From the NCBI RefSeq assembly GCF_003945595.2, contig NW_024104302.1:2064408-2128407 (forward strand): a stretch of 64,000 bases of DNA, written 5' to 3'. Under the pieces are notes generated by a model that was not told the DNA's origin, searched no databases, and worked only from the letters and a program-made list of their open reading frames with translations. Positions 1 through 12,400 of this stretch are shown here, piece by piece. Made by a program: the position numbers and the translations under genes. The stretch is from Pipra filicauda. Its lineage: Eukaryota > Chordata > Aves > Passeriformes > Pipridae. Position 1 is the stretch's first letter. Every line of letters begins with the position of its first letter.

Positions 1-3000
1 GTAGATCATCCTTTGCTCAGCAGATTTGGCCAGCAATCAGCTGTGCTTCCATCACAGACCCTTCAAGGGAAAGGCAAGGCGGTTTATAACTGGCTCTGAA
101 AGGCTGTGATAATGCAGGTACAGTGTCCAGGGAATCATCACAGGCAGCTGGAGAGGCAGCACAAGTTAGAAACTGAATTCCATCTGCCCCTGTCCAAAAC
201 CTCGTGCGGCGGAGGTTGCACAGTGGGAACAGACTGGAAAAGGCTTTTTATGCTGCTGACATGAATCTACCCTTGTGTGTGGTGGGTGCAAGGTCTGGGA
301 CCCGAAGTGGTGAGAAAATTGCAGGTTCTTGGCTAATGAACGATGAACAGAGCAATGTCTGGGTGTGAAGTGGTGAAAGAGAACGTTGTTACCCTACAGC
401 TTGTGTTTGAGACAGAGAGAAGGACTTTTCTTTCCTCTCTTTCTTCAGAGGTGCAGCCATTGCTCTCTCCAGCACTGGTTGGCCCTGCAGGTGCTAAGCA
501 TGACTGAAAACAAAATTATCCCTGGCAGATGAGAGTCTGAACCTGCCCCATTCCTGGGAAACTGCAGAGACTGTGTTCTGGTGACTTGAGTCCGTGCCCC
601 TGCTTGGTGTTTGCAGAACAGATGCAGGAAGTTAATGGAGGTGCTCTGATCTGATCTCCCTGGTTGTCAAGGGACCTGCACGAGCACACACAGCTGGAAA
701 TTGCTGATGCCCTATGTATTTTTTTCCTGCTGATCTCTTAGCTTAACAGTTCAGCAGACTGAAGCAATTGTTTTGTGCTGTGTGTCCCAACAGAAAGGCG
801 GGGTTGGAGCAGCGGAAGAATGGAGTGAGGGGCGTGATTAAAGACTTGCCAGTGTTTAGGAAATCTGAACCTCGGGCAGATAAGGTCAGAACAGCCTCGT
901 TCCTGCTGTTCTGTTGCCATGACATGAGGATGTTGTTATTTTTCATCTACTGCTATTGTAATAATCCTCTAGTTTCCTTTCTTTGCCCCGGTAGCGTTAC
1001 TGCAAAAATGAGGTGATGACCAGGAATGGTTCTGAGAGGAGCAGCTCCACAGGGCCACTCTCCTGGGAGTGCCCCATGCATTGTGTCCCTCGGGTTTAAG
1101 AAATCCCGTTTCTGTCACTTTTTCCCCGCTGATGGTTTTTATAGGACTGTTCTTGATAAGACCTGAGGGGTATCCCGGGTCCAATTTCTTGCAATTGCAG
1201 GTGATTCGTTGACCTAACTGGCCTCAGCTTGAGTGGTTTGATTTGTAAACGTGGACTGAAGTTCTGCAGTGCTGTTCGGGGGCTCTGTGACTGCCCTGGA
1301 GAAATGGCGAAATACTTGGGGTTTTTTAAAGAAATATTTTTGCCACTTTCTTTTACCCATTTGCTGGTGCTGCAGTGAAATGTGATGCTGTTTCTCTGGG
1401 ACTGGGACTGGCCCTGAGCAGATTGTGGAGTTGATGGATTTGAAGGGGTATGAATCAGGAGTATTCCAGCTTCCTCCCAGGCAGAACAAATGGCTGCAGG
1501 CACCATGGGAGCAGGGTTTGCTCTCAGAAATACCTCTGTTTTAAAGCAAAAATCCTAATGGAAAGTTTTCAGCACTCTGGTATGGGGGGGGTGTGCAACT
1601 GTGAGGCAGGGCAGCAGTGTGGGGTCTGTGGGAACTGAGTGTGTCTGTGTGTGCCTGCAGGACAGGGCTGGGATGTTGGTTTGGAGTTTGGTGGTTGGTC
1701 TCCTCTGGCTGCTCACAAGAACTCCCCTCTCCTGGGGCCACGCTTTGGCACTGGGCTAATGAAACAACAGGGCTGTTTTCAGCAGGCAGTGTTAGGGGCA
1801 AGTGTTTCTTGCCCCAGAAACATTGCCCGATGCTGTTTTGAAACAGGATTAAATTGGAAGCTGTGCTGCAACTATATGGGGTTTTACATCATAACTCCCT
1901 GAGAGCAGCCCTGCTGGTCTTTAAAGTCTTTTGCCCCTTCAGTAGCTTCGCCTTTGTGATTTTTAACCCTGGAGCTGCATTTGAAAAGATGTCAGCAGCA
2001 GATCTGACTGCTGGTCCTTAAGCTTAGTTATCAGCTTTCAGTAACAGCACTTAGTCCAATCTGGTTTGTTCTGGAGGCTCAGGGAATGCAACCTCCCTCC
2101 TACTAATGTTGGGATGGACCAAACCTCCTCCTTCCTGCTCTAGGGAAAAGTTCTTTATTTCTAATGATGGCTAATTATTCCCTGGGTGAGTAACCCAGCT
2201 GATTACTAATGATTGTTTCCCAGAGGGCTGCACAAGAAATAACTGGAATTTTTAAACTGTTTGCCTCTGTGGGTCTCTGTTTTGTGAGGACAGGTAGTGA
2301 GCCTTACTGAGCCATTCCAGTACTTCACTGCCCAGGTGCTCAGATGGAATCTGAGCTCCTTCTTTCTGTGTTGGTGCCTTTCTGCTTTGCAGCTCTCCCA
2401 GAATCTATCCCAAGTGTGCTTTTGTTTCCTTCCACATTGGCTGTGCTTGGGGAACAGGAACATGACCCCAGTCACTCAGAATGCAGCAGGAGCCACTGCT
2501 CAAGCCTCCCTGTCAGCAGTCTGACCCCTCAGACATACCAAACCCACTGGCTGATCACAGGACTCAGTTCTGATGTGTGACAGATGCAGACAGGGTCACT
2601 GGAATGAAATATTCTTTAAAAAAAATGTTTATGGCAGCTAAAAAGAAATGCATCTTTGACACCTATGACTTTGTTGCTGCCTATTGGAAAGAAAAGTTAC
2701 AGCCTTGAGGTCAGAAGTCATTTCCTTACATCAGTTTGAAAGACAGTCAAAAAGAGAACAAAACCATCCCCCATCCTAATTCCATGGAATTAGGAATTTT
2801 TTCTTAAACCCAAACAAACAAACAAAAAAACCCCCAACCTGTCTAACCTTAATCTTTGTTGTCTTGAGCATCTTATTCTGTCGGGTGTGAAGCTCCTTCC
2901 AAGACATCTGGTTTGGAAACAAGAAAAAACAATGATGTAAACGTGTTCTGGTTTTGGTAATCCTGGCAGCGTTTTCCTTTCCCTTTAGGAAAGGGATGGG

Positions 3001-3471
3001 GGTTGCTGATGTGCCTGCAGTCAGGCTCACTCTGGGAACGTGGGAGGCTGTAGGGAAATGGGTGGGAAGGAGGGGTTCCCTCCCTGGAACAGCACCAGAA
3101 TAAGTGATAGATGTGTTACACAGACCTCCCCAGGAGCAAACCTGGGGTGCTGCAAGGTTTGAGAGCAGCTGCCTGAGCTGGACACCCCTTGGATGCTCCA
3201 AGCAGAGGGTTTGGGAAAGGCTGGGACAGGCTCCTGGGATTCTGCCTTTCCCTGCAGGCAAGGCTGGACCAAAACAGTGTTCAGGGCAGGGGAATGGGGT
3301 AGAAGTTTTAAGCAACATGAACAGTTCTTGCTTGTCAGGTGAGTTTTTTGATGTTATGTTTAATGCAGAGACAGAGCCCAGCTCTGGGTTTGTGTTGAGC
3401 TGGGTGATGAGGAGTTCTCAGCCACAACAGGGCTCTGTTCCTGATGGATTTTTGTGTTTTTCCCCATCCAG
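1..3471. other. Non-coding DNA upstream of the first ACLY coding exon
   Basis: No exon with convincing splice sites or recognisable protein similarity was seen here. Base composition is moderate and CpG-poor, so the ACLY CpG promoter and untranslated first exon are probably to the left of the window, and this stretch is most likely ACLY intron 1. A short CAAA-type simple repeat lies around 2808-2830. The stretch ends at a good acceptor (pyrimidine tract, AG at 3470-3471), followed by an 11-nt untranslated leader before the ACLY ATG. Confidence 0.6.
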
Positions 3472-3482
3472 ACTAGATAGCC

Positions 3483-6400
3483 ATGTCAGCCAAAGCCATC
3501 TCGGAGCAGACGGGGAAGGAGTTCTTGTACAAGTACATCTGCACGTCCTCTGCCATCCAGAACCGCTTCAAGTATGCCCGAGTCACCCCGGCCACGGACT
3601 GGGCACGGCTCACCCAGGACCACCCCTGGCTCCTGAGCGAGGTAAGGACAGCAGGACCTGCCTTCCTGGAGTGCCTGAGCCCTGCTCCGGATCCTTCCCG
3701 AAGGACCAGTCACTGCTGCTGCTCTGCCACGGTCACTCCCAACCCTGATGAAGAAACAAGCCTTGCTTCAAGGCTCAGTGTCACCTCGTGGGGGGCTGAT
3801 TATGCAATTCCTTGAGGGACTGAAACACAGGAGCAGAGAGAGCTGCGAACAAGCTGCTCATAACTGCACAGGAGGTAGAGGAGGCTGATTCAGGCAGAGA
3901 TGTCAGTCCCTGTTCTCAAAGCCTTGCTGTCTGAAATTAGGGAGTGCTCTCTCCATGGCTGGCTTTATCCAGTGTCCAGTTAGGACACTGCTTAGTTTTC
4001 CTGTATCCAGGCAAAATGTCAAGGAAAACTTTTTTTTTTTTCCTTCTTTTTCAGTGCAAGATCTTTTATATCTCTGTGTGTCATAGCCACGCACTTTCTG
4101 TAGAGTAAATATATCCAGAGCTCTTTTTATTAGCTGCCCAAGCTGGCTTCTTCCCAGTGGTTAATTATATTAAGTCGTTGGCTGGAGAACATGAATGTCT
4201 CACAGTCCTTGACTGACTGACTGATAGAAGCCCTGCACTAATTAAATGTTCTATGCTCAAGTGCCTGAGTGAACTGCAGGAAGAGATCAGCACTGCTTCT
4301 AAAAGCCTTGCAGGAAGCCAGAAGGGAGCAAGGATGCTCTGGAGCCTTAAGGCAGGTTCTGTAAGGCTGGAAAGGGCTGCAGGGTCCAGCAGCAAGACCA
4401 TGCTCAGTGTCCTGTACCTCAACACAATGTGTTCTGACTCTACTCCTGCTGCTGAAGTTCCAGGACACATCAGCAGTACAGGAGAATGGCACCCAGTTCT
4501 GCTTTGTTTTTAATCAGATATTTGCAAGCTAGAGATAAGTGTGTAACCCAGGAGCAGCCTTCCATGGGTGTCTTACAGAAAGCTACTGTCAGTTGACTAA
4601 AATGTGCATGACCCCTGTCCCTGGCCAGTCTCATAAGCAATGTGTAGTGACAGCAGGAGTTGTTGGGTTTGGGTTTTATTTGTGAGCAACTGACTGTGCC
4701 TGCCATGACACTCACATTTTTTTTCATCAAAAAAAGCCAGAACAAACTGTCACCTCAGTCTCTGATGTCTGCTCATGACTGAGTAGAAACAAAGCAGCTT
4801 TTCTTGAAGTAAACTGTAAATAAACCTTGCAGGCATGTTGTACGAGGAGCTGGATTTGCCAAGATTAAAGACATTCTGCAAGGATCTGTGCTGTACAGAG
4901 CTGATTTAGATTTTTGCTTTACTATCTGCAGAGAACTGCTTGACCAAAGTCCCTTTCTAATGCTTCTTCCTTTGAATCTCTTGCCCAACCTTGTAGCGTT
5001 TAGTGGTGAAGCCAGATCAGCTCATCAAGAGACGTGGGAAGCTTGGACTGGTTGGGATTAACCTCACTCTGGATCAGGTGAAGGCTTGGCTCAAGCAGCG
5101 CCTGGGCCAGGAAACCACGGTGAGTGTCACCTCAGCAGCAAGGACAAGGCTGCTTTTCCCTGTCTCTCCTGGCCCTGCTGGCGTGTGGGTGTTTCTCTTG
5201 CTTCTGGAGGTTTCAAACACGTGTGATGGTGGCGGAAAAAGCAAGTGAGAAACTGTCCCACGTGTGAACTTGCTGCTGGTAAATGAGCCCTGAGAACTGA
5301 CACACCGTGACAGGGCGCAGAGCCCGGTGCTCCCTGTGACTCTGCTGTCTGTGCAGGGCCGGTGGGAACTCAGCAGGAATTCCCTTCCCCTGGGAGTCAG
5401 CTGCTGGTAGCTGGATGCTGTGTTGAGCTGGCTCTGCTGCTTCCCAGTAACACCCAAGACAGTGTAAAAGCTGTCATAAAAGCATCCCCTACTGCAGCCA
5501 GCTCGTGTGTTTTGGCTGATGACTGAGTGTTACTTCAGGTCCTTATTTTAACTCAGTGCTGCCCTAATATATTTATTTTCCTGGGAATGGCACTGCAATG
5601 CTAATGATAACAAAGTGCCTGCCATCCCTGCTGCCGTGTGTCGGGAGCTGATGGAGTTCTGCTGCCTCAAGGAATTGGTGCCTTTGGCCCTGCTGGGATT
5701 GATTTGCTGCTGGCTCCAGCTCTGAGCCGGTGCAGCTGCCTGGAGAATTGGGAAACAGCAGGAACTGCATCTTGTGTGCTGCCCGTTGGGAAAATGATGG
5801 ATGTGGAAATCACTCCTTTAGCACAATACAACAACCACATCTAAAGCAAGGACTGGGCCACAGGCTTGGGACTACTGGTGTCCTCGGGAACAGGGAGTAT
5901 CCCCCATGTGTGGGAGCGTCCCTTGAGCCAGGCTGGGGTTTGAATAGCAGGAAAGTGCCTACACAGGGCAGTTCCCAGACCTTGCTCTAGTTGTGTGCCC
6001 CTGTAGGAAGGGGATAAAAGGTTGTCTTGCTCTTCCATGCTCCCTGACACCACTTCAGGGCGAGGACTGCTCTGAGGCCTCTGCTCCTGCTACTCAGGAA
6101 TTCACTCACTTCTGATTTTTTCCAGTGCTCCAAGAGCAGCTCAAGTAGTCACCCTGTGCTGAGCAGGGCTCTATGATGGTGCTGTCTCTGGAACAGGAGG
6201 CGAGAGCAGCTGTCCCAGTGTAATTGTGATACCCCTCTGTCCTATGAGGAATGGGGAAGGTGACTGACTCCTGTAACCAGATATCCTTGGTGACAGTGCT
6301 GGATGTTGTGCTGGAGCGGGAGGAGTGGTTCTCCAGGAGGCCTGGTGGAGAGGTGCTTCAATAAGAGCAGTCTTAGAGCAGTGCTGATTAATTCTCAAAG

Positions 6401-9400
6401 CTTGCCTTGTGCTGTCACAAATGTGGAGACTGGACAAGTGGTTATGGGTGTTTGTCTTGTTTTCTGCCCCCAGATTGCTAATGCGAAGGGAATCCTAAAG
6501 AATTTTCTGATCGAACCCTTCGTCCCTCACAAACAGGTTAGTACCCCAAATAAAGCGTTAAAAAGGGCTTTTAAATCTCTTTGGACTTGCACACTTAGCT
6601 GGATTGGTACAGTGGAGAAGGCAGAAGTTTGGGGGTGTGCTGTTGAGCTCACAGGGTCAGTGCACAGCCTGCACAACCCAAGGCAGTGTCGGGGCCACTC
6701 CAGCACTGCTGCTCCTGGGGAAGCTCGGTGGTGGGCTTGGGTGCCCCATCCCTGGCACTGGCACAAGAGCCTCTCCAGGGTCTTCTCTGGGTGCCAGTGG
6801 CTAATTTTTGTGTCTGCTCTGTGGTGCAGGAGGAAGAGTTCTACGTGTGCATATACGCTGCCCGTGAGGGAGACTATGTGCTCTTCCACCACGAAGGGGG
6901 TGTGGATGTGGGAGATGTGGATGCCAAAGCTCAGAAGCTGCTCGTGGCAGTGGATGAGAAGCTCAGTGAATCAGATGTGAAGAAACAGCTCCTGCAGCAC
7001 GCACCAGCAGACAAGAAGGAGTAAGTACAGCTGCCAGTTCTGGGCAGGACCAGCCACGCAGCAGCTGCTCTCCTTTATCTCAGTGTCACATCCCTCAGTT
7101 CTGCTCACCTCGAACTTCACGCTCCTGCCCTTCTTGCTGCTCTCCAGAATATGCCATGTATCCCGAATCCAAGTTCTCTGACCTTATCTGAGCCTCCTGT
7201 GAAACTCAAAATAAGGTTTAGTGCTGAACCTTCACTTGGCAGCAGCACTTCTCAGCCTGCTCAGGTCTCGACCTCTGAGACTGGAGACATGTACTGAATT
7301 CTGATCCTTTGTGCCAACTTAGAAGTTTCTTTTGTTTAGTGGAAACAGTGATAAGATGTGGATCTGACTGCTAAGTCAGAACTGCCCTGTCCCTTGCTCT
7401 GGCCCAGTCTCCAAAGTTATTCCTGCAGCGTCTCTGTAGATCTCAAGGCTTCTGCATCTCCCTCAATTAGCTGCCCATACCTCATTATCTTAATGTGAGT
7501 CATGATTTTTCCAAACACAACGTAATCCCTGCTGGCATCGTGCAGCACTGAAGGGCTGAAGGAGCCTGTCACTCCATCAGTTCACTGCAGCCTCCTCCCC
7601 ATCACAGATGAGGAAGCTCAGATCTGACAAAGATGGGTATCAGCAGGAAGACAACCAAGTGCGTCTGTCTCCTGGGGAGATAAATCAGATTGCACAGCTC
7701 TGACAGTTGTGAGCAACTGTGTCCTCCCAGAGTTTGGTGGAGGGTAATTAGGATGAGTCATCAAGGTCTTCCTTCCCTTGAGTCATCACCCAGGCTCCTT
7801 CCAGAGAAGATGAATGAGAATGAAAGAAATTGATGCTGAGTAAATTTGCCACAAATACCAATGGACAGAGCAGGCTGTGCTTAGGTTTGGCTGCTTTCAT
7901 TAACTTGTGTCACTTTTTTTTTTTTTTTTTTTTTTACAGCATCTTGGCCAGCTTCATCTGTGGCCTGTTCAACCTTTATGAAGATCTGTATTTCACATAC
8001 CTCGAGATCAATCCACTAGGTAATGGATGTTTTTGGGAACAGAACTTCCTGTTCTGAACTGCTGGAATGTGTTCTTGATCCTTCTCTGGGTTCTGTAGTT
8101 CACAACAGCACCAGGTGCCATGTGTAGAAGCACAGAGGTGGCTGTGATGTGTTTTGGAGCTGCTTGTTGAGTGACTTAAAATGAGCGAATGAAAAATTCC
8201 ATTGAAAGGGATGTTAAGGCAGAACTGAAGAATGTAAAAGTTGCTCTGTTAGAACAAAACATCCCCTGAGGCAGAGCCTGGGCCATGGCCACAGTCACTG
8301 GTTAATTCCTCAGGGAACCTGCTGGGGCTGGTAAATGCTGCTCAGTGCTGGGGGGAGCAGCAGTGACCTGGCTTTAGGAATGATCTCTGTGGTATCAGAT
8401 GTTGAAGTAAACCTGTTACATGTCCTTGTACAAACCACCAGACCAGAGTTAACTTAGTGATGTTTTTCACTGCAGTAGTGACTAAAGATGGTGTTTACAT
8501 CCTTGATCTGGCTGCGAAGATTGACGCGACGGCTGACTACATCTGCAAAGTGAAGTGGGGGGATGTGGAGTTCCCCCCTCCCTTTGGCAGGGAAGCTTAT
8601 CCAGAGGCAAGTGACAGCCCAGATTCCTTCCCTGTGGCCTGCAAGATGAATTCCTCAATGCTTATATCCCCAGCTTCCAGTGGTTTTACTGTGTTTCCAA
8701 CACTTTGGCAGTGCTGCCCATGCTAACCTGTGTACTGGTAGCTGTAGTCCTGGGACTGCTCGTAATCACACTCTGAACTGCAGTCACTTCCCAGCTCTTC
8801 TTGGATATTCTTTCAGTTCTTTAATTCAGAACTGACTTCTTTAAATGGAGACTGATACTTAACTTCCCTCAGCTGTGTGCCAGAGCTCTGTACCTGTACA
8901 GAGCTTGCTTCTGTGGTTCCCGCCCGTGTTGCTCCCCTCAGCATCACTTTTTTGTGAAGCAGTGGTTACTGGCAGCCTCGTGGGAGCTGTTGTTCCCTCA
9001 GTGTGTCAGTGGCAGTTCTGAGAGCAGAGCAGCAGCTGTGTGCAAATGCTGCATCCAAGTGTGAATTCAGAGAAAATAATTACCATCTCTCAGGCTTTCA
9101 AGTCAGAAGTTAAGATGTTAATGCACCTGTTTTCCCAAGAAGTGAGGACAAGATGAGACCTGCAGGCAGCCCTTTGTAAAGCCAGCAATGTCTGCTTCCT
9201 CTCTGAATTCCCTGGGTCTGTGCTGCTGGATGCACAAGCACTGCTCCAGACAGCTCCCAGCAGCTTCAGAAGCTATTGGAAATAGAGCTTTCTCCTTAGT
9301 TATTCTGTTACTTATTTCAGGTGACTGTTCTGCTCTCTCCAAAAGGATTTCTGTCCTGATTTTTTCATTTCAATAATTATAATTATGCTTCAGTTGGAAG

Positions 9401-12400
9401 GTTTTTGTACCGTGGCCAGGAAATCCATTTAGCTGTTCCTCTCCATGTAGCTTGCTGGATGCCAACACTCAACTCAATTTGCTCTTAAAAGGATTAGTTC
9501 AGGTTTTGTCTCTGAATCATCCCTCTGTGAGTGCCTGGGAAGGTTGTTATGGCACAGTCTTTGCTGGGAATGTTAATGAACTCCAATGAAGTGCTGCTCA
9601 GCAGCCTGGCACGCTGGGCTGCAGGAGCCCCATGGTGAGCCAAATGGCAGCTCTCAGTGATTACATTCCTGGCTGCAGCACAGCCAGAGTGGTCACCATG
9701 GGTGTGATGATTTTTAGATTTTGTCTGGCCTCAGTCTCAGACAAGGTCAGAACAGACTCTCCAGTTCTGTTCAGATTTTGTGACTGGATGGAGAGATGGC
9801 ACTGGGCCTCTGTCTCTTACAAACATGGTGTCTGTAGCTCTGCTGTCCCTCAGCTGTAGCTGACACCTAGCACTGCCCCTCGGGATGGAAAAGGCAGATG
9901 CAGAAGGAAGTTGAGGTTGTGCTGCTCTCCCTGCAGGAAGCCTACATTGCTGACCTGGATGCCAAGAGTGGGGCCAGCCTGAAGCTTACGATCCTGAACC
10001 CCAAAGGCAGGATCTGGACCATGGTGGCTGGTGGTGGTGCCTCGGTGGTGTACAGGTAACAGGAACAAGGCTTCCAGAGAAGGGGGTGGATTTAACAGTG
10101 CTGGAAGAACATAATTCTGCAGCCTGTGGCAAGCAGACTGTTCTAAAGCTGTTTTTCTCATACTGACATTCGGAATCCCTTTAGAATGAAGGTGCTGTGC
10201 AGATTTCTCACCAAGCTGGAACGTAGTGTTCCCCAGGGAATTTAATTCTGGGAGGTTGAGATACAGTTTCTTTTTGACTTGGAAAGAATTGAGCTGGCTG
10301 GAGGGTGTTGAGGTCAATATTGTTGCTGTAGTGGTCACTGAGTTCCCATCATATCTAGGGAGTATGACAAGACTATGACTGGCACCAAGGGGAGAGCAGC
10401 TTTGTTTTCAGCAGACAGGCACAGTCCCTCTGTTCTGAGTGCTGCTTTCCCAGGGCTTTGGAATGCTTTAAGTCCTTTATAGTGACTCAAGTTATAACTA
10501 ACCACTTAAATAACTTTTATAGTGACACCATTTGTGACCTGGGGGGTGTGAATGAACTGGCAAACTACGGGGAGTACTCGGGAGCCCCCAGTGAGCAGCA
10601 GACCTACGACTACGCCAAGACCATCCTCTCCCTCATGACCCGAGAGAAGCACCCAGAAGGTGAGGGAGATGCTGCAATTCCAAAGCTATGAAGCTGCAGG
10701 AAGTTCATATGAAGTTCAGGAAAAACCTGAACAAATGGGGGTTGTTACTCTGCTTAGCCCTCCCTGGCAGAGCTCTCAATGTACTGCTGCCTTCAGAGGG
10801 AAGCAGGAATGGATTTTTGTCAGCTCTTCCTTCAGAGGCAGGACTTGTGGTTTTCTGTGGAGCCTGAGAGATTCTTATCAAACATTCTTGCTTGTTACAA
10901 AGCTCTTATCTTCCAGGCTCTACTAAACACAACTATGAACAACTGGCTAGTCTGCACTGCAGCTTTGTTTCACTTTGTCCTGAATTGCTTCATGATCTTG
11001 GAGTATGCTGCTCTTAAAACAGTTCTATTTACACATGTTTTTCTTCCCTCAGGGAAGATCCTGATCATTGGAGGCAGCATTGCAAACTTCACCAATGTAG
11101 CAGCCACCTTTAAAGTAAGTGACCAGTCAGAAGCACCAGCAAACACCCACTTGTCAGCCCCAGGCCTTTCTTCCCAGTTCCCTGTTGGGCTGAGGCTGAC
11201 AGTCCAACTCTTCCAGGACTTCCTGAGATGATGGGACAGGGTAAAGGTCACCTGTCCTGTGTATTTCTTGTAGGGCATTGTGAGAGCGATTAAGGATTTC
11301 CAGGGCCCTCTGAAGGAGCATGAGGTGAAGATCTTTGTACGAAGAGGAGGCCCGAACTACCAGGAAGGGTTACGTGTCATGGGAGAAGTTGGTAAGGACC
11401 AAGCTTTTCCTCAAGTTTTGTTCTTGCATCTTATTTCTTCCACCTGCTCTCTGCTGAGCCTTCTCAAGGTTAAATGTTTCCCTTTGGCAGAAGCTCACCT
11501 TGTTCCTTCCCCCCCCCCCCAAGGCTGACTACTGCTGTGTGTCTCCACAGGGAAGACCACTGGCATCCCCATCCATGTCTTTGGCACGGAGACTCACATG
11601 ACTGCGATCGTGGGCATGGCGCTGGGCCACCGCCCGATCCCCAACCAGCCGCCCGCCGCTGCCCACACCGCCAACTTCCTCCTCAACGCCAGCGGCAGCC
11701 CCTCGGTGAGTTCTCCCTGTGTCGTGAAAGGGGACAGGGTAGAAATGGGTCTTAGCCACCACTGTATTTGTAGGAAGCTTTACAAAAGCAAATGTGGCTC
11801 TGCCCCGCGTGGTTTGAGGAAGGGCCACCCCAATGCCCACCTCGCTCGTGGCAGAAAACGTGACCTCTCAAATCCAGAATGTGACTCTTGTACCTACTGG
11901 GTCATTAAGGAGGTTTCCCTTCCCTGACTGAAACAGCCTTATCTTAAAATCAGTTTTCTTTGGTTTTCTTTGTAGCAGACCAGCGTGGCCAAAGTGGCCA
12001 TTTCCTCCTCTGTGCTCCAGGTGTTCCTGGCTCTGTCCCTCACTGACTTGGTTTCTGAATCTTTCAGACTCCCGCACCAAGCAGAACCGCCTCCTTCTCC
12101 GAGTCCAAAACAGATGGTATCGCTCCAGCCAAGAAGGCAAAACCAACAGCACCTCTTGGTAAGTCCAGCCCTGGCAGTGCTCTGCTGCTCCCAAAGGCAG
12201 GATGGGCACGAGACAAATGCCTTTTTTTTTTTTTTCTGGACATAAAGGGAAGCAATTTCGTGGTACCTGCCTATCTTTGTCTTGAGTGTAGTTAGGTGGT
12301 TTTAGCTGTCACTTGTTTTTTAACAAAAGCAAAACCCAAAAGCCCCAAGTGCTGTGGGGAGGAGGGCAGCTCAGCACCTGCCCACGTGCCCAGCCCTTGG

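Noticed and set aside
7830..8057. Small hydrophobic frame across the T run at ACLY exon 5
   Set aside because: The hydrophobic part is poly-Phe from the T tract. The rest is the real ACLY exon plus intron.
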